Shown: positions 1 through 9,385, counted from the first letter of the stretch. The stretch is 64,000 bases of DNA from BCD1 sp965230565 (GCA_965230565.1 CBDDLH010000016.1:1860001-1924000); one strand, 5' to 3'. A program made the numbers and translations. Notes: a model not told the origin generated them from the sequence alone.

Positions 1-239
1 ACTGCTCTGCCATCATCAATCAGGAAGAGCGTTTTCATATCTGATGAAAGTGTAATGGTATTAATCATAGTCGTGGTATATTTTACGGCGTATTTCTTTC
101 TTAGAATTAAAGGTCCGATAGCAATTTCTGCCTCTTCATTCCCAATAGGTTTTACCTTTTTATCGGCGATAGGCTCGACTATTTTGGGGCTTTTGGATGC
201 CGGTCGAAAAAGGTCGAGTATTTTATCCAGAAGTGACAT
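1..239 (-). CDS. Hypothetical protein, N-terminal fragment cut by window edge
   Basis: An open frame begins with ATG at 239 and runs without a stop to base 1, giving 79 residues that start MSLLDKILDLF. The fragment has an amphipathic start, then a Lys/Pro-rich stretch, then alternating hydrophobic residues that look like beta strands. It lies 40 bases downstream of the phosphorylase on the same strand, so the two could be co-transcribed. I do not recognise the family. The rest of the gene lies outside the window. Confidence 0.6.
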   Translation of the reverse strand, partial: MSLLDKILDLFRPASKSPKIVEPIADKKVKPIGNEEAEIAIGPLILRKKYAVKYTTTMINTITLSSDMKTLFLIDDGRA

Positions 240-279
240 TTGTTCAGATTGTATTTTCAACAAATGTAGGAATTTTTTT

Positions 280-1149
280 TTACATCCTTTCCAGCCGCTC
301 CAGCATTGTTTTAATCATATTGTCCGTGATTCCTTTTGGGTCATCGCTAAATGTTTTATCCGCCCTATTGGCAAGGATCACATTACAGGACAATGCCTTG
401 TGGCCCAGTAGTTTTGACAGCCCGTAAATGGCTGAAGATTCCATTTCAAAATTCATGATCGGCCATTCCTGGAAACGAAAACCTCCTAAAATGGTTAGGT
501 CATCCTGAATTCGGCTTTCCAGTCTGACAGCTCTTCCCTGCGGAGCATAAAAGCCCGGGGCAGTCATGGTGATTCCCTGGTGTAACCCATCACTGAGTTT
601 CTCCAACAATTCTTCACCGCTCCTGATGACATAGGGTCGGGTGGGAAAAGGAAAATCCGTTTCGATCAGCTGTTTATAAAGTGCTGCCTCTACTTCATCC
701 GGCTGAAACTTATAGAAATGCATCAGATTATCTAAACCTACAGCAAAGGCGCTGAGTACCAAACTACCCACTTCCACGCCCGACTGCAAACAACCTGAAG
801 TGCCCATCCGAATAATATTGAGACTTTTTTTATCCTCTTTGGGTACGCGGGTATCCAGATCAATATTAACCAGTGCATCCAGTTCGTTGATCACAATATC
901 AATATTATCCGGTCCGATACCGGTAGAAATTACCGTTAATCGTTTGGCCCCTAATCGACCGGTATGAGTAACAAACTCTCTCTTACTTCCCTGATATTCT
1001 ATCTCGTCAAAGTATTTGGACACCATGCCCACTCTTCCGGGGTCACCAACTGTGATGATGGTATCCGCAATGTGCTCTGGTTTAAGGTTAAGGTGGTAAA
1101 TACTTCCGTCCCCGTTGATCACGAGTTCTGAAGCTGGTATTTTCTTCAT
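280..1149 (-). CDS. Nucleoside (uridine-type) phosphorylase
   Basis: A 289-residue cytoplasmic member of the PNP/UDP phosphorylase family, which splits nucleosides with phosphate into base and ribose-1-phosphate for pyrimidine or purine salvage. Visible family motifs are the phosphate-binding GDPGR (residues 35-39), STGIG (75-79), MGTSG (115-119) and the substrate-site FEMESS (234-239), where the Glu-Met-Glu contacts ribose. Length is slightly above the roughly 250 usual for uridine phosphorylase because of an N-terminal extension. The order of motifs fits uridine phosphorylase best, but exact base specificity cannot be read from sequence. It sits alone between a lipoprotein gene and a cut-off hypothetical gene on the same strand. 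Confidence 0.9.
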   Translation of the reverse strand: MKKIPASELVINGDGSIYHLNLKPEHIADTIITVGDPGRVGMVSKYFDEIEYQGSKREFVTHTGRLGAKRLTVISTGIGPDNIDIVINELDALVNIDLDTRVPKEDKKSLNIIRMGTSGCLQSGVEVGSLVLSAFAVGLDNLMHFYKFQPDEVEAALYKQLIETDFPFPTRPYVIRSGEELLEKLSDGLHQGITMTAPGFYAPQGRAVRLESRIQDDLTILGGFRFQEWPIMNFEMESSAIYGLSKLLGHKALSCNVILANRADKTFSDDPKGITDNMIKTMLERLERM

Positions 1150-1196
1150 ATTAAGTCTTGTATTGGAAAAACCCTTTTTTGATTTAAAAAGCAGGT

Positions 1197-1697
1197 TTAG
1201 TCACAAATAATATAAATGGGTTCAGTTTCCACAATATTACTGTAATTATCGGCCCTGTCCCGAATTTGGATGGAAAAATTGAATGTATCCAATTGTCCGG
1301 GCTGGGAGGTACATGGATCATCTCCGTTTGAATACAGGCAGCAAATATTCCCAAAGGCATTGGTAATAGAAATGGTTACCTCTCCTGAAATTCCATTAGC
1401 AGTACCTTCTTCAGCTATCAAAGGGTACTTGAATTCCGTCACTGCACCCTGACGACTGTCGGTCAGGAAAATATCCAGCAAACTATCCTGGCTACTGAGG
1501 TCTCCGTCTCCATCCGTAAACCCGAATTGTACAACAAGCGTATCTGCTACACCTCCGAGACTTCCCTGGTAAATGGTATTTTTATTTATACCAATATAAT
1601 GAATCTCGGGTTCGACAGGAAAGGATGGCGGTTGAAGACAGCCTTCCAACAACAGAATTGCTGCCAATATGGTCAGGGCAAAATAAATTTTGTTCAT
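1197..1697 (-). CDS. Hypothetical lipoprotein
   Basis: A 166-residue protein with a hydrophobic signal segment followed by a lipobox-like Leu-Glu-Gly-Cys (Cys20), so it is probably lipid-anchored. The mature part is rich in Asp, Gly, Ser and Thr with alternating hydrophobic residues, as in an all-beta, immunoglobulin-like domain. Four Cys residues toward the C-terminus (the ICC, DDPC and final ICD stretches) could form disulfides. No specific family is recognised. It lies downstream of the MoeB-like gene but is separated from it by 278 bases that contain a hairpin, so it is probably its own unit. Confidence 0.75.
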   Translation of the reverse strand: MNKIYFALTILAAILLLEGCLQPPSFPVEPEIHYIGINKNTIYQGSLGGVADTLVVQFGFTDGDGDLSSQDSLLDIFLTDSRQGAVTEFKYPLIAEEGTANGISGEVTISITNAFGNICCLYSNGDDPCTSQPGQLDTFNFSIQIRDRADNYSNIVETEPIYIICD

Positions 1698-1932
1698 AAC
1701 GTTATATTTTTTCGAGAGCTTGTTTCAAATATAATTAAAACAGAATACTTTTACTTTTTATTCTCCGAAATTCCATTGCAGTGGATAATAATGAAATTAG
1801 ATTTAGTACCCATCTGAGGAACTATCCAATATAATAACAAACGCAAACGCAGGTAGTTTTGATATCCCTGACAGACAAGGTACCTGAGATGTAGGAGATA
1901 ATTTGAAAGTGATAAAAAGTAGCTGAGTAGCC

Positions 1933-1965
1933 AGAAATACTATTTGTCTAAAAAATAGTATTTCT
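1933..1965 (-). repeat. Inverted repeat with AAATACTATTT core
   Basis: Arms AGAAATACTATTT (1933-1945) and AAATAGTATTTCT (1953-1965) are perfectly complementary over 13 bp around a 7-base loop. The hairpin lies 11 bases past the stop of the MoeB-like gene, where a terminator would be, but no U-run follows the stem on the minus strand. The same core recurs in a longer hairpin at 50573-50605, which makes this more likely a dispersed palindrome used as a transcript end. Confidence 0.6.
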
Positions 1966-1975
1966 AAAATATTGC

Positions 1976-3088
1976 TTAACTATTGGCATCCTGCCATGCG
2001 ATCATTCCGCCTTCAAGGTTGTATAAGTTATCAAACTCATGATGTTGTTGCAAAAACGCTATGACATTGGCACTTCTTACTCCGCTTCGGCAATAAACAA
2101 TTACTTTGCCTTCATCCGGCACCTCATGTGCATTGGCCGGAATTTCTCCCATAGGAATATGCAAACCGCCAATATTAAAGGCCTCTCTTTCGTGTGGTTC
2201 CCGAACGTCGATCAGGGTAATATTTTCCCCATTCTGCATCAGCTCCTTAAGGCGCTTAACATTCATGTTTTTAATGGTGTTCATATCGTCAGTTTTGGTC
2301 GGATCGGCACAAAAAGCCTCATAATCGATCAGTTGATCAATGACTACTTCCGGTCGTTTGAAATATTTTAAGGTACGGAATGAAAAATCCGCTGTGTCAA
2401 CTAAACATAACCTCCCCGCCAAAGGTTTACCTATACCAGTTAAGATCTTGATCACCTCATTGGCCTGCATGCTTCCCAGTATGCCAGGTAAGACACCCAG
2501 GACTCCTCCTTCTGCACAATTGGGAACGGCATCCGGAGCAGGCGGTTCAGGATAGAGGTCCCTGAAATTAGGTGTAAAAGCTCCGTCGGCCTTTCTCATA
2601 TTAAAAACGGAAAGCTGACCTTCATATCTAAAAATGGACGCATAAACATTTGGCTTACCGGCCAAAACGCAAGCATCATTTACAAGGTAGCGGGTAGGAA
2701 AATTATCAGTCCCATCCGCAATTACATCAAAACCATCAATTAGGTCCAGTGCATTATTGCGGGTTATTTGAGTCTCAAAAACCTCCACATTGATCAGCGG
2801 ATTGATAGCAAGTATTCTTTCCCTGGCAACTTTTGCTTTGGATTTCCCAATATCGTCGGTGGTGTACAGAATTTGCCGCTGCAAATTACTTTCATCCACT
2901 TTGTCATACTCCACTATCCCGATCTGCCCCACCCCTGCGGCGGCAAGATATTGAAGCAGGGGACTGCCCAGTCCACCGGCCCCGATGACCAGCACTTTGC
3001 TCTCTTTCAATTTCTGCTGGGCCTCAACGCCAAAACCCGGCAAAGTTAAATGCCGTGCATATCTTCGTAATTCTTCGTTCGTCAGCAT
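1976..3088 (-). CDS. moeB: MoeB/ThiF-family adenylyltransferase with C-terminal rhodanese domain
   Basis: A 370-residue E1-like enzyme expected to adenylate the C-terminal Gly-Gly of a sulfur-carrier protein (MoaD or ThiS type), feeding molybdopterin, thiamine or thio-modification pathways. The ATP-binding loop GAGGLGS is at 36-42, the ESNLQRQ motif at 66-72 and the DGTDNF motif at 125-130. Residues about 275-370 form a rhodanese domain with the CRSGVRS active-site loop (Cys333), which can supply persulfide sulfur, as in MoeZ/MOCS3. The paired CxxC zinc site of E. coli MoeB is not visible; only Cys191 of the CAEGGVLG stretch is there. The upstream methyltransferase ends 63 bases before this start. 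No mo or thi genes are nearby, so the partner is unknown. Confidence 0.88.
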   Translation of the reverse strand: MLTNEELRRYARHLTLPGFGVEAQQKLKESKVLVIGAGGLGSPLLQYLAAAGVGQIGIVEYDKVDESNLQRQILYTTDDIGKSKAKVARERILAINPLINVEVFETQITRNNALDLIDGFDVIADGTDNFPTRYLVNDACVLAGKPNVYASIFRYEGQLSVFNMRKADGAFTPNFRDLYPEPPAPDAVPNCAEGGVLGVLPGILGSMQANEVIKILTGIGKPLAGRLCLVDTADFSFRTLKYFKRPEVVIDQLIDYEAFCADPTKTDDMNTIKNMNVKRLKELMQNGENITLIDVREPHEREAFNIGGLHIPMGEIPANAHEVPDEGKVIVYCRSGVRSANVIAFLQQHHEFDNLYNLEGGMIAWQDANS

Positions 3089-3151
3089 CGGAATCTGGAT
3101 TGATAGTCTTGTGTTGATTATGATGAAAACGCGACTCTGCGAGATTTGTTC

Positions 3152-4297
3152 TTACCTAAATTTTTTCTTTCTGCTCCCCTGGTAGAGTTCATAATGCTGG
3201 AACTTGCAATCCAGGGAACCATTGATCAGCGGTATTTTCCTGGATGTCCTGAGGCCGATGTGTTTGAAAGCGTCAAAATTAGAAGACAGTATCCAGGCAT
3301 CAAATCCGGTGAAGGTTTGTTTCAATTTGTCACCTATCATGGAATATAGGCCCTCGATATTTTCTTCCTCAAGACGTTCCCCGTAAGGTGGATTAATAAT
3401 CAATAAACCTCCGTTATTCTCTTCCAATTCAAAATCAGCAAAGTCCTTACACGCTAATCGTATTTTCCCATCCAATCGAACGGCTTTTACATTGGCTCTG
3501 CTTGATTTTATGGCTTCCAGGTCTATATCTGCCCCTATGATCTTATAGCGAAATGACCTTTGTTTTTTCCTGGCTTCCTGTTTTACCTGTCGCCATAACC
3601 GGACATCAAAATCGGGCCAGTTCATAAAACAAAAATCTTTTCTCAAAACCTGAGCAGGAATATTGTAGGCCATCATTGCCGCTTCAATGAGAATAGTTCC
3701 TGATCCACACATTGGATCGACAAAATCCCGATCAGCTTTCCATCCGGCGAGTTTAAGCATTCCTGCAGCCAGCACTTCGCTGAGGGGTGCGGCAGTCTGG
3801 GATAGACGGTAATTACGTTTATGCAGGGAATCTCCTGAGCTATCCAGGGCTACAGTGCACTCAGAGCCACCAATATGGATATTGATTCTCAGAAAGGGGT
3901 TATTGATATCTACACTGGGGCGTCTGCCGGTTTTTGACCTGAATTGATCTACAATGGCATCTTTAGTTTTGAGTGCAACGTATTTGGAATGATTGAAATG
4001 CTGTGAAGAAACCGCAGCATCAATGGCCAGGGTATCCCGCAGGCTCATAAAGTCTTCCCAGTTAATGCTCTGAACTTTCTGGTAAAGTTCATGCTCATTC
4101 CTGACATTGAACTTGGCAATAGGCTTTAAAACCCGAACAGCGGTACGCAGTTCATAATTGGCCCGGTACAACAACTCCAGGTCTCCTTCAAACTGTACAG
4201 CTCGTTTCAGAGCAACAATATTTTCACCTCCAAGGGAAGCGATCTCTTTTTCCAAAACGGACTCTAATCCCGCCAGTGTTTTTGCTACTAATTGCAC
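3152..4297 (-). CDS. THUMP-domain SAM-dependent RNA (guanine-N2) methyltransferase
   Basis: A 381-residue class I methyltransferase of the RlmL/YpsC/Trm14 group, which methylates guanine N2 in 23S rRNA or tRNA. The N-terminal third (about 1-165) is a ferredoxin-like plus THUMP RNA-binding region. The catalytic half shows DPMCGSGT (194-201, SAM loop), GADID (255-259, ribose contact) and the N-(PP)-Y motif NPPYGERL (302-309) that flips and holds the target base. The basic tail (SRKKKFR) suits RNA binding. It has the length of single-domain RlmL homologues and lacks the RlmK half fused in E. coli. The minus-strand octamer TATCTTCG at 4315-4322 could be its -7 element. Confidence 0.88.
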   Translation of the reverse strand: MQLVAKTLAGLESVLEKEIASLGGENIVALKRAVQFEGDLELLYRANYELRTAVRVLKPIAKFNVRNEHELYQKVQSINWEDFMSLRDTLAIDAAVSSQHFNHSKYVALKTKDAIVDQFRSKTGRRPSVDINNPFLRINIHIGGSECTVALDSSGDSLHKRNYRLSQTAAPLSEVLAAGMLKLAGWKADRDFVDPMCGSGTILIEAAMMAYNIPAQVLRKDFCFMNWPDFDVRLWRQVKQEARKKQRSFRYKIIGADIDLEAIKSSRANVKAVRLDGKIRLACKDFADFELEENNGGLLIINPPYGERLEEENIEGLYSMIGDKLKQTFTGFDAWILSSNFDAFKHIGLRTSRKIPLINGSLDCKFQHYELYQGSRKKKFR

Positions 4298-4407
4298 ATC
4301 AACAAATTTTGTGCGAAGATAAGAAGAAAGTCGTGAAAGTGGAGAGTGCAGGATGAAGAGTGAAAGTAGTTTCAGGTTGTTTCACTTGGTTTCAGGTTGT
4401 TTCAGAA

Positions 4408-4567
4408 GTTCAAGTTGAGCGAAGCGAAATGCCGAATGAGATTTTATAGCGAATGTACATGTAATGTCGGGAGGGTTCAAGTTGAGCGAAGCGAAATACC
4501 GTACTCTCAGAGCAGGGGCGAAATACCAGATGAGATTTTGTATCAAATGCACGGGTAATGTCGGGAG
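4408..4567. repeat. Two imperfect direct repeats in the 4298-4654 intergenic gap
   Basis: Two units start with the same GTTCAAGTTGAGCGAAGCGA and end with TAATGTCGGGAG: 4408-4474 and 4475-4567. The second is longer because of an insertion that repeats GCGAAATACC. Just upstream, 4365-4405 carries two phased TTTCAGGTTG units. Nothing coding is visible in the gap; its right end holds the gld terminator. Confidence 0.6.
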
Positions 4568-4580
4568 TAAAAAGGCCTAA

Positions 4581-4620
4581 AAACAAAAATCCCGAATTTT
4601 GGAAACCAAAATTCGGGATT
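4581..4620 (-). terminator. Intrinsic terminator of the gldKLMN cluster
   Basis: A perfect 15-bp stem (4588-4602 with 4606-4620) closes a 3-base loop. On the minus strand it is followed by TTTTTGTTT. It lies 35 bases beyond the gldN stop and should end the gld transcript. Confidence 0.9.
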
Positions 4621-4654
4621 AAAGTATTGTTACAATCAATAAAGAAGAAAACTC

Positions 4655-5521
4655 TTAGTATGACCAGAGGTCATGTTCGAAGTTGAAAATTTCAGCTTCG
4701 ATATTTCTTCCTTCTAAAAGAAGATCAACTCCTGAAAGGTAATCCTGCAAACGCTGGTCGAATACATTGGATTCCTTGTAAACAAAGCTGGCGAAGAAAC
4801 GCATTTCAAGCAGGTCTTCCCAGGACATTGGGGAAGCATCGTTGCCATAGTTGAACACGCGTTCTCTTGCGAGCATTTCTCTTGCTCCAGGGTAGTAAAC
4901 CCAGAACATCGGCTTTTCATATTTGAAGTTACCGTTTTCATCTTTCACGTCCAGCAGTGGCGCAATTCCGAGGATGCGAACCTGCAAGGTAGAAGACTCT
5001 TCATCGAAGAACCAGATTTCCTTAACACGGAAACGTTTGACATCTTCCGGGTTAATTTCATTGGTTACGATCTGGATCTTTTCTTCATAGGTAACCGGAT
5101 CGAAGGTAGTTACCGTATCGATACTGGCTCCCATAGATGCAACTTCATTCGGATCAAGCGGAGCTGTAAATTTGTCATTTTCAGCATCATAAACAGTGAT
5201 TTCGCCTGCTTCAGCTGCCTCCATCAAAATGGTGAAGAATGGACGCTCAGGATAAGCCCAAGGCAGATTCATTTTCTCACGCACATCGATAACTCTCCAG
5301 ATGCGTTTTTCCCAGAAAAGGTCTGCTTCGCGAATATGATCATAAGGCAACACTCTTTTCTCAACGATTGTTCTTTTATCAACAACGTCATCGAGTGGTC
5401 CTTGTTCATCCTCATTTTCAGCCTCCGTGAGAATGATATTGTCCGGCACCTGTGCGTTAGCCGGGGCTGCAAAGAATAAAATTAAGAAACTTAATCCCAG
5501 CAGTTTTAAAGTGATCTTCAT
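4655..5521 (-). CDS. gldN: Gliding motility / T9SS protein GldN
   Basis: A 288-residue periplasmic protein that, with GldK, forms the ring of the type IX secretion system under the outer membrane. A signal peptide runs to about residue 23 (ending ANA, then Gln24). The mature protein carries the family pattern of an aromatic-rich N-terminal region (LFWEKRIWRVIDVREKMN, about 68-85), the Tyr-Pro-rich PWAYPERPFF segment after it, and a C-terminal half where FWVYYPGAREML is diagnostic for GldN. It is the last gene of gldK-gldL-gldM-gldN, 84 bases after gldM, and is followed by a strong terminator. Length matches known GldN. Confidence 0.95.
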   Translation of the reverse strand: MKITLKLLGLSFLILFFAAPANAQVPDNIILTEAENEDEQGPLDDVVDKRTIVEKRVLPYDHIREADLFWEKRIWRVIDVREKMNLPWAYPERPFFTILMEAAEAGEITVYDAENDKFTAPLDPNEVASMGASIDTVTTFDPVTYEEKIQIVTNEINPEDVKRFRVKEIWFFDEESSTLQVRILGIAPLLDVKDENGNFKYEKPMFWVYYPGAREMLARERVFNYGNDASPMSWEDLLEMRFFASFVYKESNVFDQRLQDYLSGVDLLLEGRNIEAEIFNFEHDLWSY

Positions 5522-5605
5522 GATTGTGTATGTTTTTTAAAAATGTAAAAGTGCACTCCTTAAACGGTATTACCAAGTGCACTATTACACTTTAACAGAA
5601 AATAT

Positions 5606-7219
5606 TTACTTTATCTTAAATACCATGGAGTTAATAGGTCTACCAGCACCATCTCCAGGACATCTTGCTTTTACATTATCGAAGTAATAGATGTCACCTG
5701 GTTTCGCCCTTGAAACCAGTCTTTTTGATTTATCGTTGTAGCGAGCTCCTTTATTCACTGACTCTACAGGATCCTGACGCTTGGCCACATAAACCAGGTT
5801 AAAGCCTTGAATAACACAGTTCGCATCAAAGTCAAAGTTATCGAGGAATGCACCTACACCACCTTGAGCTTTAAACTCACCGTTACCCATTTGTCCACCT
5901 GAACTCTTACTCAAACGAGCTACCGGGTCAGGAATACGCTTTACACGGAAAATCTTGCTGTCTCTCAAACCACCACCGGAAACATTTACTCTTGCTTCTC
6001 CCGGCTTGTCTACAGTAACAACATAATTACCTTTTCCTACTCTTTTGATATTTCCACCGGTCATGCTTACAGAAAGGTCGTTACTTGAAATACCTGCAGC
6101 AGAAACGGCTACCGGGTTATCAACACCGATGTAGAATACATTCATCTTTTCAGCAGAAACCGTAACAGAACGCTCTCCAACCTCATATTTGAATGTTTTG
6201 GAATAAGTATCCACTTTTCCGGTGAATGGGTTTTCAACGTTGATATCAACTTTGTATTCTTTCTCACCGATTGAAGAAGTACGAACGCTGTATTGTCCTT
6301 TTCCTTCTTCGATCTTCAATGGAGAACCATTTACCTTCATAGAGATTCCTTCGGCTGCCTGAGAAGAAAATGCACTAAGGAAAACCTCAGCGGTGTATTC
6401 CTCTCCTTTGATCACATATCCTTTTTCAGCTGATGCGACAGGCTCGAATTTATCGAACTCGATTGTTGTAGCACCGATCTGGCTGGAAAAGAAGTTTATA
6501 ATCGTCGCCTCGGAGTTGGTTGCATCATTCTGGAATTTACGTAACACAGGATAACAAGCCGCTACAGGCATGTGTCCGAATACGAAATCCTCCCAGCTTG
6601 GTTTTTTGTAATCTCTCCAGGTCTGATCATCCGTTTTAAGTGAAAGGTTCTGAAGAAGGTTTTCAACATCACTCTCTTTGATATTAGTACCTTCAATGTT
6701 CATAGCCTGAACATTTCTTACGAGGTCAACCAAAGCAGTTCTGGTATCATCGATCTGTTTCTTCAGTTCAGGACCTACAGGTTCACTTTTCAGTTTACCG
6801 GCAGTTCCTTTGACACCATCAACGAAATAAGCCGTAGGGATTTCTTTATCCTTGAAACGCTTAGGCTTACCCGCTTTTTTAGGGTCTTTAAAATCATCAG
6901 GGAATAATCCACCTGCTTCTTCCACAAGGTCATCCCTGATTCCATCAATGTATTTGTTAAAGTCACCAACAATGGTCTGTGCCTGTTTAGCTGCATCGTG
7001 CAGCGGCTTGTAGTTTGGCTTTTCAGCCACAGTTTCTTGCATTGAAGCAAGTACTTTAGTATTTGTAGTTTCTACGATGTCGCTTGAGGTATCAATACTT
7101 TTATCCAAAGTGAAAAAAGCATTCATAACTTCCGCGGATACGTTCAACGCTAACAACGCCGTCAGTACCAGGTACATCAGGTTAATCATCAACTGCCGCG
7201 GTTCCTTAGGTATTGACAT
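5606..7219 (-). CDS. gldM: Gliding motility / T9SS motor protein GldM
   Basis: A 537-residue inner-membrane protein with one transmembrane helix near the start (about 10-30) and a long periplasmic part. With GldL it forms the proton-driven rotary motor that powers T9SS export and gliding. The N-terminus (SIPKEPRQLMINLMYLVLTA) is the highly conserved GldM signature, including the helix residues that bundle with GldL. The periplasmic part begins with a helical domain (about 35-225) and continues with beta-rich domains that reach GldK/N, ending in a domain with NCVIQGFNLVYV. Start codon and length agree with the family. It sits 52 bases after gldL. Confidence 0.96.
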   Translation of the reverse strand: MSIPKEPRQLMINLMYLVLTALLALNVSAEVMNAFFTLDKSIDTSSDIVETTNTKVLASMQETVAEKPNYKPLHDAAKQAQTIVGDFNKYIDGIRDDLVEEAGGLFPDDFKDPKKAGKPKRFKDKEIPTAYFVDGVKGTAGKLKSEPVGPELKKQIDDTRTALVDLVRNVQAMNIEGTNIKESDVENLLQNLSLKTDDQTWRDYKKPSWEDFVFGHMPVAACYPVLRKFQNDATNSEATIINFFSSQIGATTIEFDKFEPVASAEKGYVIKGEEYTAEVFLSAFSSQAAEGISMKVNGSPLKIEEGKGQYSVRTSSIGEKEYKVDINVENPFTGKVDTYSKTFKYEVGERSVTVSAEKMNVFYIGVDNPVAVSAAGISSNDLSVSMTGGNIKRVGKGNYVVTVDKPGEARVNVSGGGLRDSKIFRVKRIPDPVARLSKSSGGQMGNGEFKAQGGVGAFLDNFDFDANCVIQGFNLVYVAKRQDPVESVNKGARYNDKSKRLVSRAKPGDIYYFDNVKARCPGDGAGRPINSMVFKIK

Positions 7220-7271
7220 ATTCTTTCTTTTTTAATTTAAAAAATAGATTAATTCAGTTACCTAAGCTCAG

Positions 7272-7877
7272 TTAGCTTTTAACATTTGACATCGCTGAAA
7301 TTACGTTTCCGTAAACATCGTTCAACGCGCTATAAGTATTGTTCAAAGAACCGATGTTCTGGTTCAAAGCACCCAATTGTTCTTTATACTGCTTGGTGTC
7401 TTCCAATGAATCGCTCAGGTTAGCCATAGCTTCGTTGAGCTTGGAATAGAAGTTGTTCATTGATTTGATCTGCTCGCTTGTGCCAGAAAAATCAACTTCC
7501 TGTAGTGCTTTGAGTGAGGACATGCTTCGCGACATTGTTTGTAACTCTGTCAACATTCCACCCAACTGCTGTTCTACAACTTCACCGTTCAAACCAGGTG
7601 TAGTAGCACCAACAGGACCTTCAGTTAAAGGCGCGATATTAGAATCGTGATCTGCCAATCCTGGGTACAGTTTGTCCCAGTAGTAATCAGGTTCCGGACC
7701 TACAAGACCGAGGAAAAGGAAGATAAATGCTTCGGTTCCGAGACCGATCATCAACATTTGACTCGCACCATCCCAACTTTCCAGTTTAAAGAGTGCTCCA
7801 AGAAGTACTACAGCAGCACCAGCACCAATGATAAGATTTTTAATGTACTTGAATCCTTTAGAATGCAAAAAACTCAT
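7272..7877 (-). CDS. gldL: Gliding motility / T9SS motor protein GldL
   Basis: A 201-residue inner-membrane protein, the pentameric stator partner of GldM. Two transmembrane helices are visible (about 13-33 and 38-58); the second contains the acidic residue expected for proton passage (TEAFIFLFLGLVGPE). A cytoplasmic region follows, Ser/Leu/Asn-rich and predicted coiled coil (about 105-200), typical of GldL. It lies between gldK (198-base gap with a hairpin) and gldM (52-base gap), all in the same direction. Confidence 0.95.
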   Translation of the reverse strand: MSFLHSKGFKYIKNLIIGAGAAVVLLGALFKLESWDGASQMLMIGLGTEAFIFLFLGLVGPEPDYYWDKLYPGLADHDSNIAPLTEGPVGATTPGLNGEVVEQQLGGMLTELQTMSRSMSSLKALQEVDFSGTSEQIKSMNNFYSKLNEAMANLSDSLEDTKQYKEQLGALNQNIGSLNNTYSALNDVYGNVISAMSNVKS

Positions 7878-8028
7878 TTGCTAATAATTTTAAAAAGGTT
7901 AGCTAATCATAAATAATATTTGATTCCCTGTTTTCAGGAAACTCCGAACTCATAATGCACAGGTTGAAAAAAGTAACAACCTGACCTAAAAAAAAATTGG
8001 GAGATCAATAAAAGAATCAAAATGAAAG

Positions 8029-8060
8029 TGAGGATATCGCCTTTTAAACAATATCCTCAC
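8029..8060 (-). promoter_or_regulatory. Hairpin between gldK and gldL
   Basis: GTGAGGATAT (8029-8038) and ATATCCTCAC (8051-8060) form a perfect 10-bp stem with a 12-base loop, 15 bases past the gldK stop. The following minus-strand bases are only weakly T-rich, so full termination is doubtful. It may act as a partial terminator or an RNA processing and stability element that sets GldK above or below GldLMN. Confidence 0.5.
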
Positions 8061-8075
8061 CTGATTTTTCTTTTC

Positions 8076-9320
8076 CTAGAAGTCATTAATTGAACGACCG
8101 AGGAAGGTAAGGGCACAACGGAAACCGATATATGATTTTGTTGTATCCTGGTATTCCCAGTGGCGGGTACCTGTCTGAATGAAGTGGGCTACGTCTTTCC
8201 AGGAACCACCTCTGATAACTTTACGCTTGTAAGCTTCAGGATCATCGTCCTGTGCATCGTAGCGAATATCAGGGTTAAGGTCGTGAACGAATGAATATGC
8301 GTTTGCGTAATAAGCTGAACTGGTCCATTCAGCAACATTACCTGCCATATTAAAGAGACCGTATCCGTTTGGATCATAAGCATCAGCTCTTACGGTGTAC
8401 TGACCACCATCTTCAGGATAGTTACCGCGGCCAGGCTTGAAGTTTGCCAACAAACACCCTTTGGCATTTCTGGTGTAATAACCACCCCAAGGGAAAGGAG
8501 CAAGATCATGACCACCTCTGGCGGCATATTCCCACTCATGCTCTGTAGGCAATCTGAAATCTTCTGAGTTGATTCCGTCTCCTCTGTCATTCTGGTAAGC
8601 ATTCCAGAGTTTGGTTCTCCAGTAAGCAAAAGCTGTTGCCATTCTCCAATCCACACCAACTACCGGATAATCATCGAAGGCCGGGTGCCAGAAGTAGTTA
8701 CGAGCCATTGGTTCGTTGTAGGAGTAGGAGAAGTCACGTACCCATACCAAAGTGTCAGGGTAAACATTTACTTTCTTTCTATTGATAAAGGAGTTTCTTG
8801 GAGATTTGCCTTTGTCATTGGCGGCAGCTTTCCAGTCGAACCACTCATATTCATAAACGAGTTTGCTCACATCGAGTTCTTTCTTACCGGCGAATCTGTC
8901 ATCACCCTGGTAGTAAAGATCGTAAAGAGTCTCGTCTTCCCAGTCGATTTCATATTCCCAGTCAATGAACTGGTCACCTTCATCATTTTCGTAATAATGA
9001 TCGAGATAGGAGTGAGCGATGGAATCTCTTACCCAATAAACAAATTGTCTGTATTCGTTATTGGTGATTTCCGTCTCATCCATATAGAAGCCCTGGATGG
9101 AGATTGATTTTTGTCTTTGGACATAGGTGTTACTGATATCCTGGTCACTTGCTCCGATGTGGAGGGTTCCGGATGGAACGTAAACCATGCCATAGGGATT
9201 AATGCCTTTCCATGATGGACGATCCATGACGCCTGTCAATTCACCGGTTTCACGTCTTCCACAGGATACTACCACCAAAATAACGAATAGCAAAAGAGAT
9301 GCTTTTAATAGTTTTTTCAT
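8076..9320 (-). CDS. gldK: Gliding motility / T9SS lipoprotein GldK
   Basis: A 414-residue outer-membrane lipoprotein with a lipobox ending VVSC (Cys20). The mature part is a sulfatase-modifying-factor (formylglycine-generating-enzyme-like) fold, shown by GTLHIGASDQD, the ETEITNNEYRQF segment, PTEHEWEYAARGG, GNVAEWTSS, VIRGGSWKD and IGFRCAL in the usual order. In GldK the fold is structural: it makes the T9SS ring with GldN. An insert rich in Tyr, Asp and Trp (about 100-160) is typical of the GldK branch. It is the first gene of the cluster, with a plausible promoter at 9386-9415. Confidence 0.95.
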   Translation of the reverse strand: MKKLLKASLLLFVILVVVSCGRRETGELTGVMDRPSWKGINPYGMVYVPSGTLHIGASDQDISNTYVQRQKSISIQGFYMDETEITNNEYRQFVYWVRDSIAHSYLDHYYENDEGDQFIDWEYEIDWEDETLYDLYYQGDDRFAGKKELDVSKLVYEYEWFDWKAAANDKGKSPRNSFINRKKVNVYPDTLVWVRDFSYSYNEPMARNYFWHPAFDDYPVVGVDWRMATAFAYWRTKLWNAYQNDRGDGINSEDFRLPTEHEWEYAARGGHDLAPFPWGGYYTRNAKGCLLANFKPGRGNYPEDGGQYTVRADAYDPNGYGLFNMAGNVAEWTSSAYYANAYSFVHDLNPDIRYDAQDDDPEAYKRKVIRGGSWKDVAHFIQTGTRHWEYQDTTKSYIGFRCALTFLGRSINDF

Positions 9321-9385
9321 GTTTACACCCGAGTTTTCCTTCTGAAAATTAATGAATAATTAAGTGAGCAATTTTAAAATGCCCG

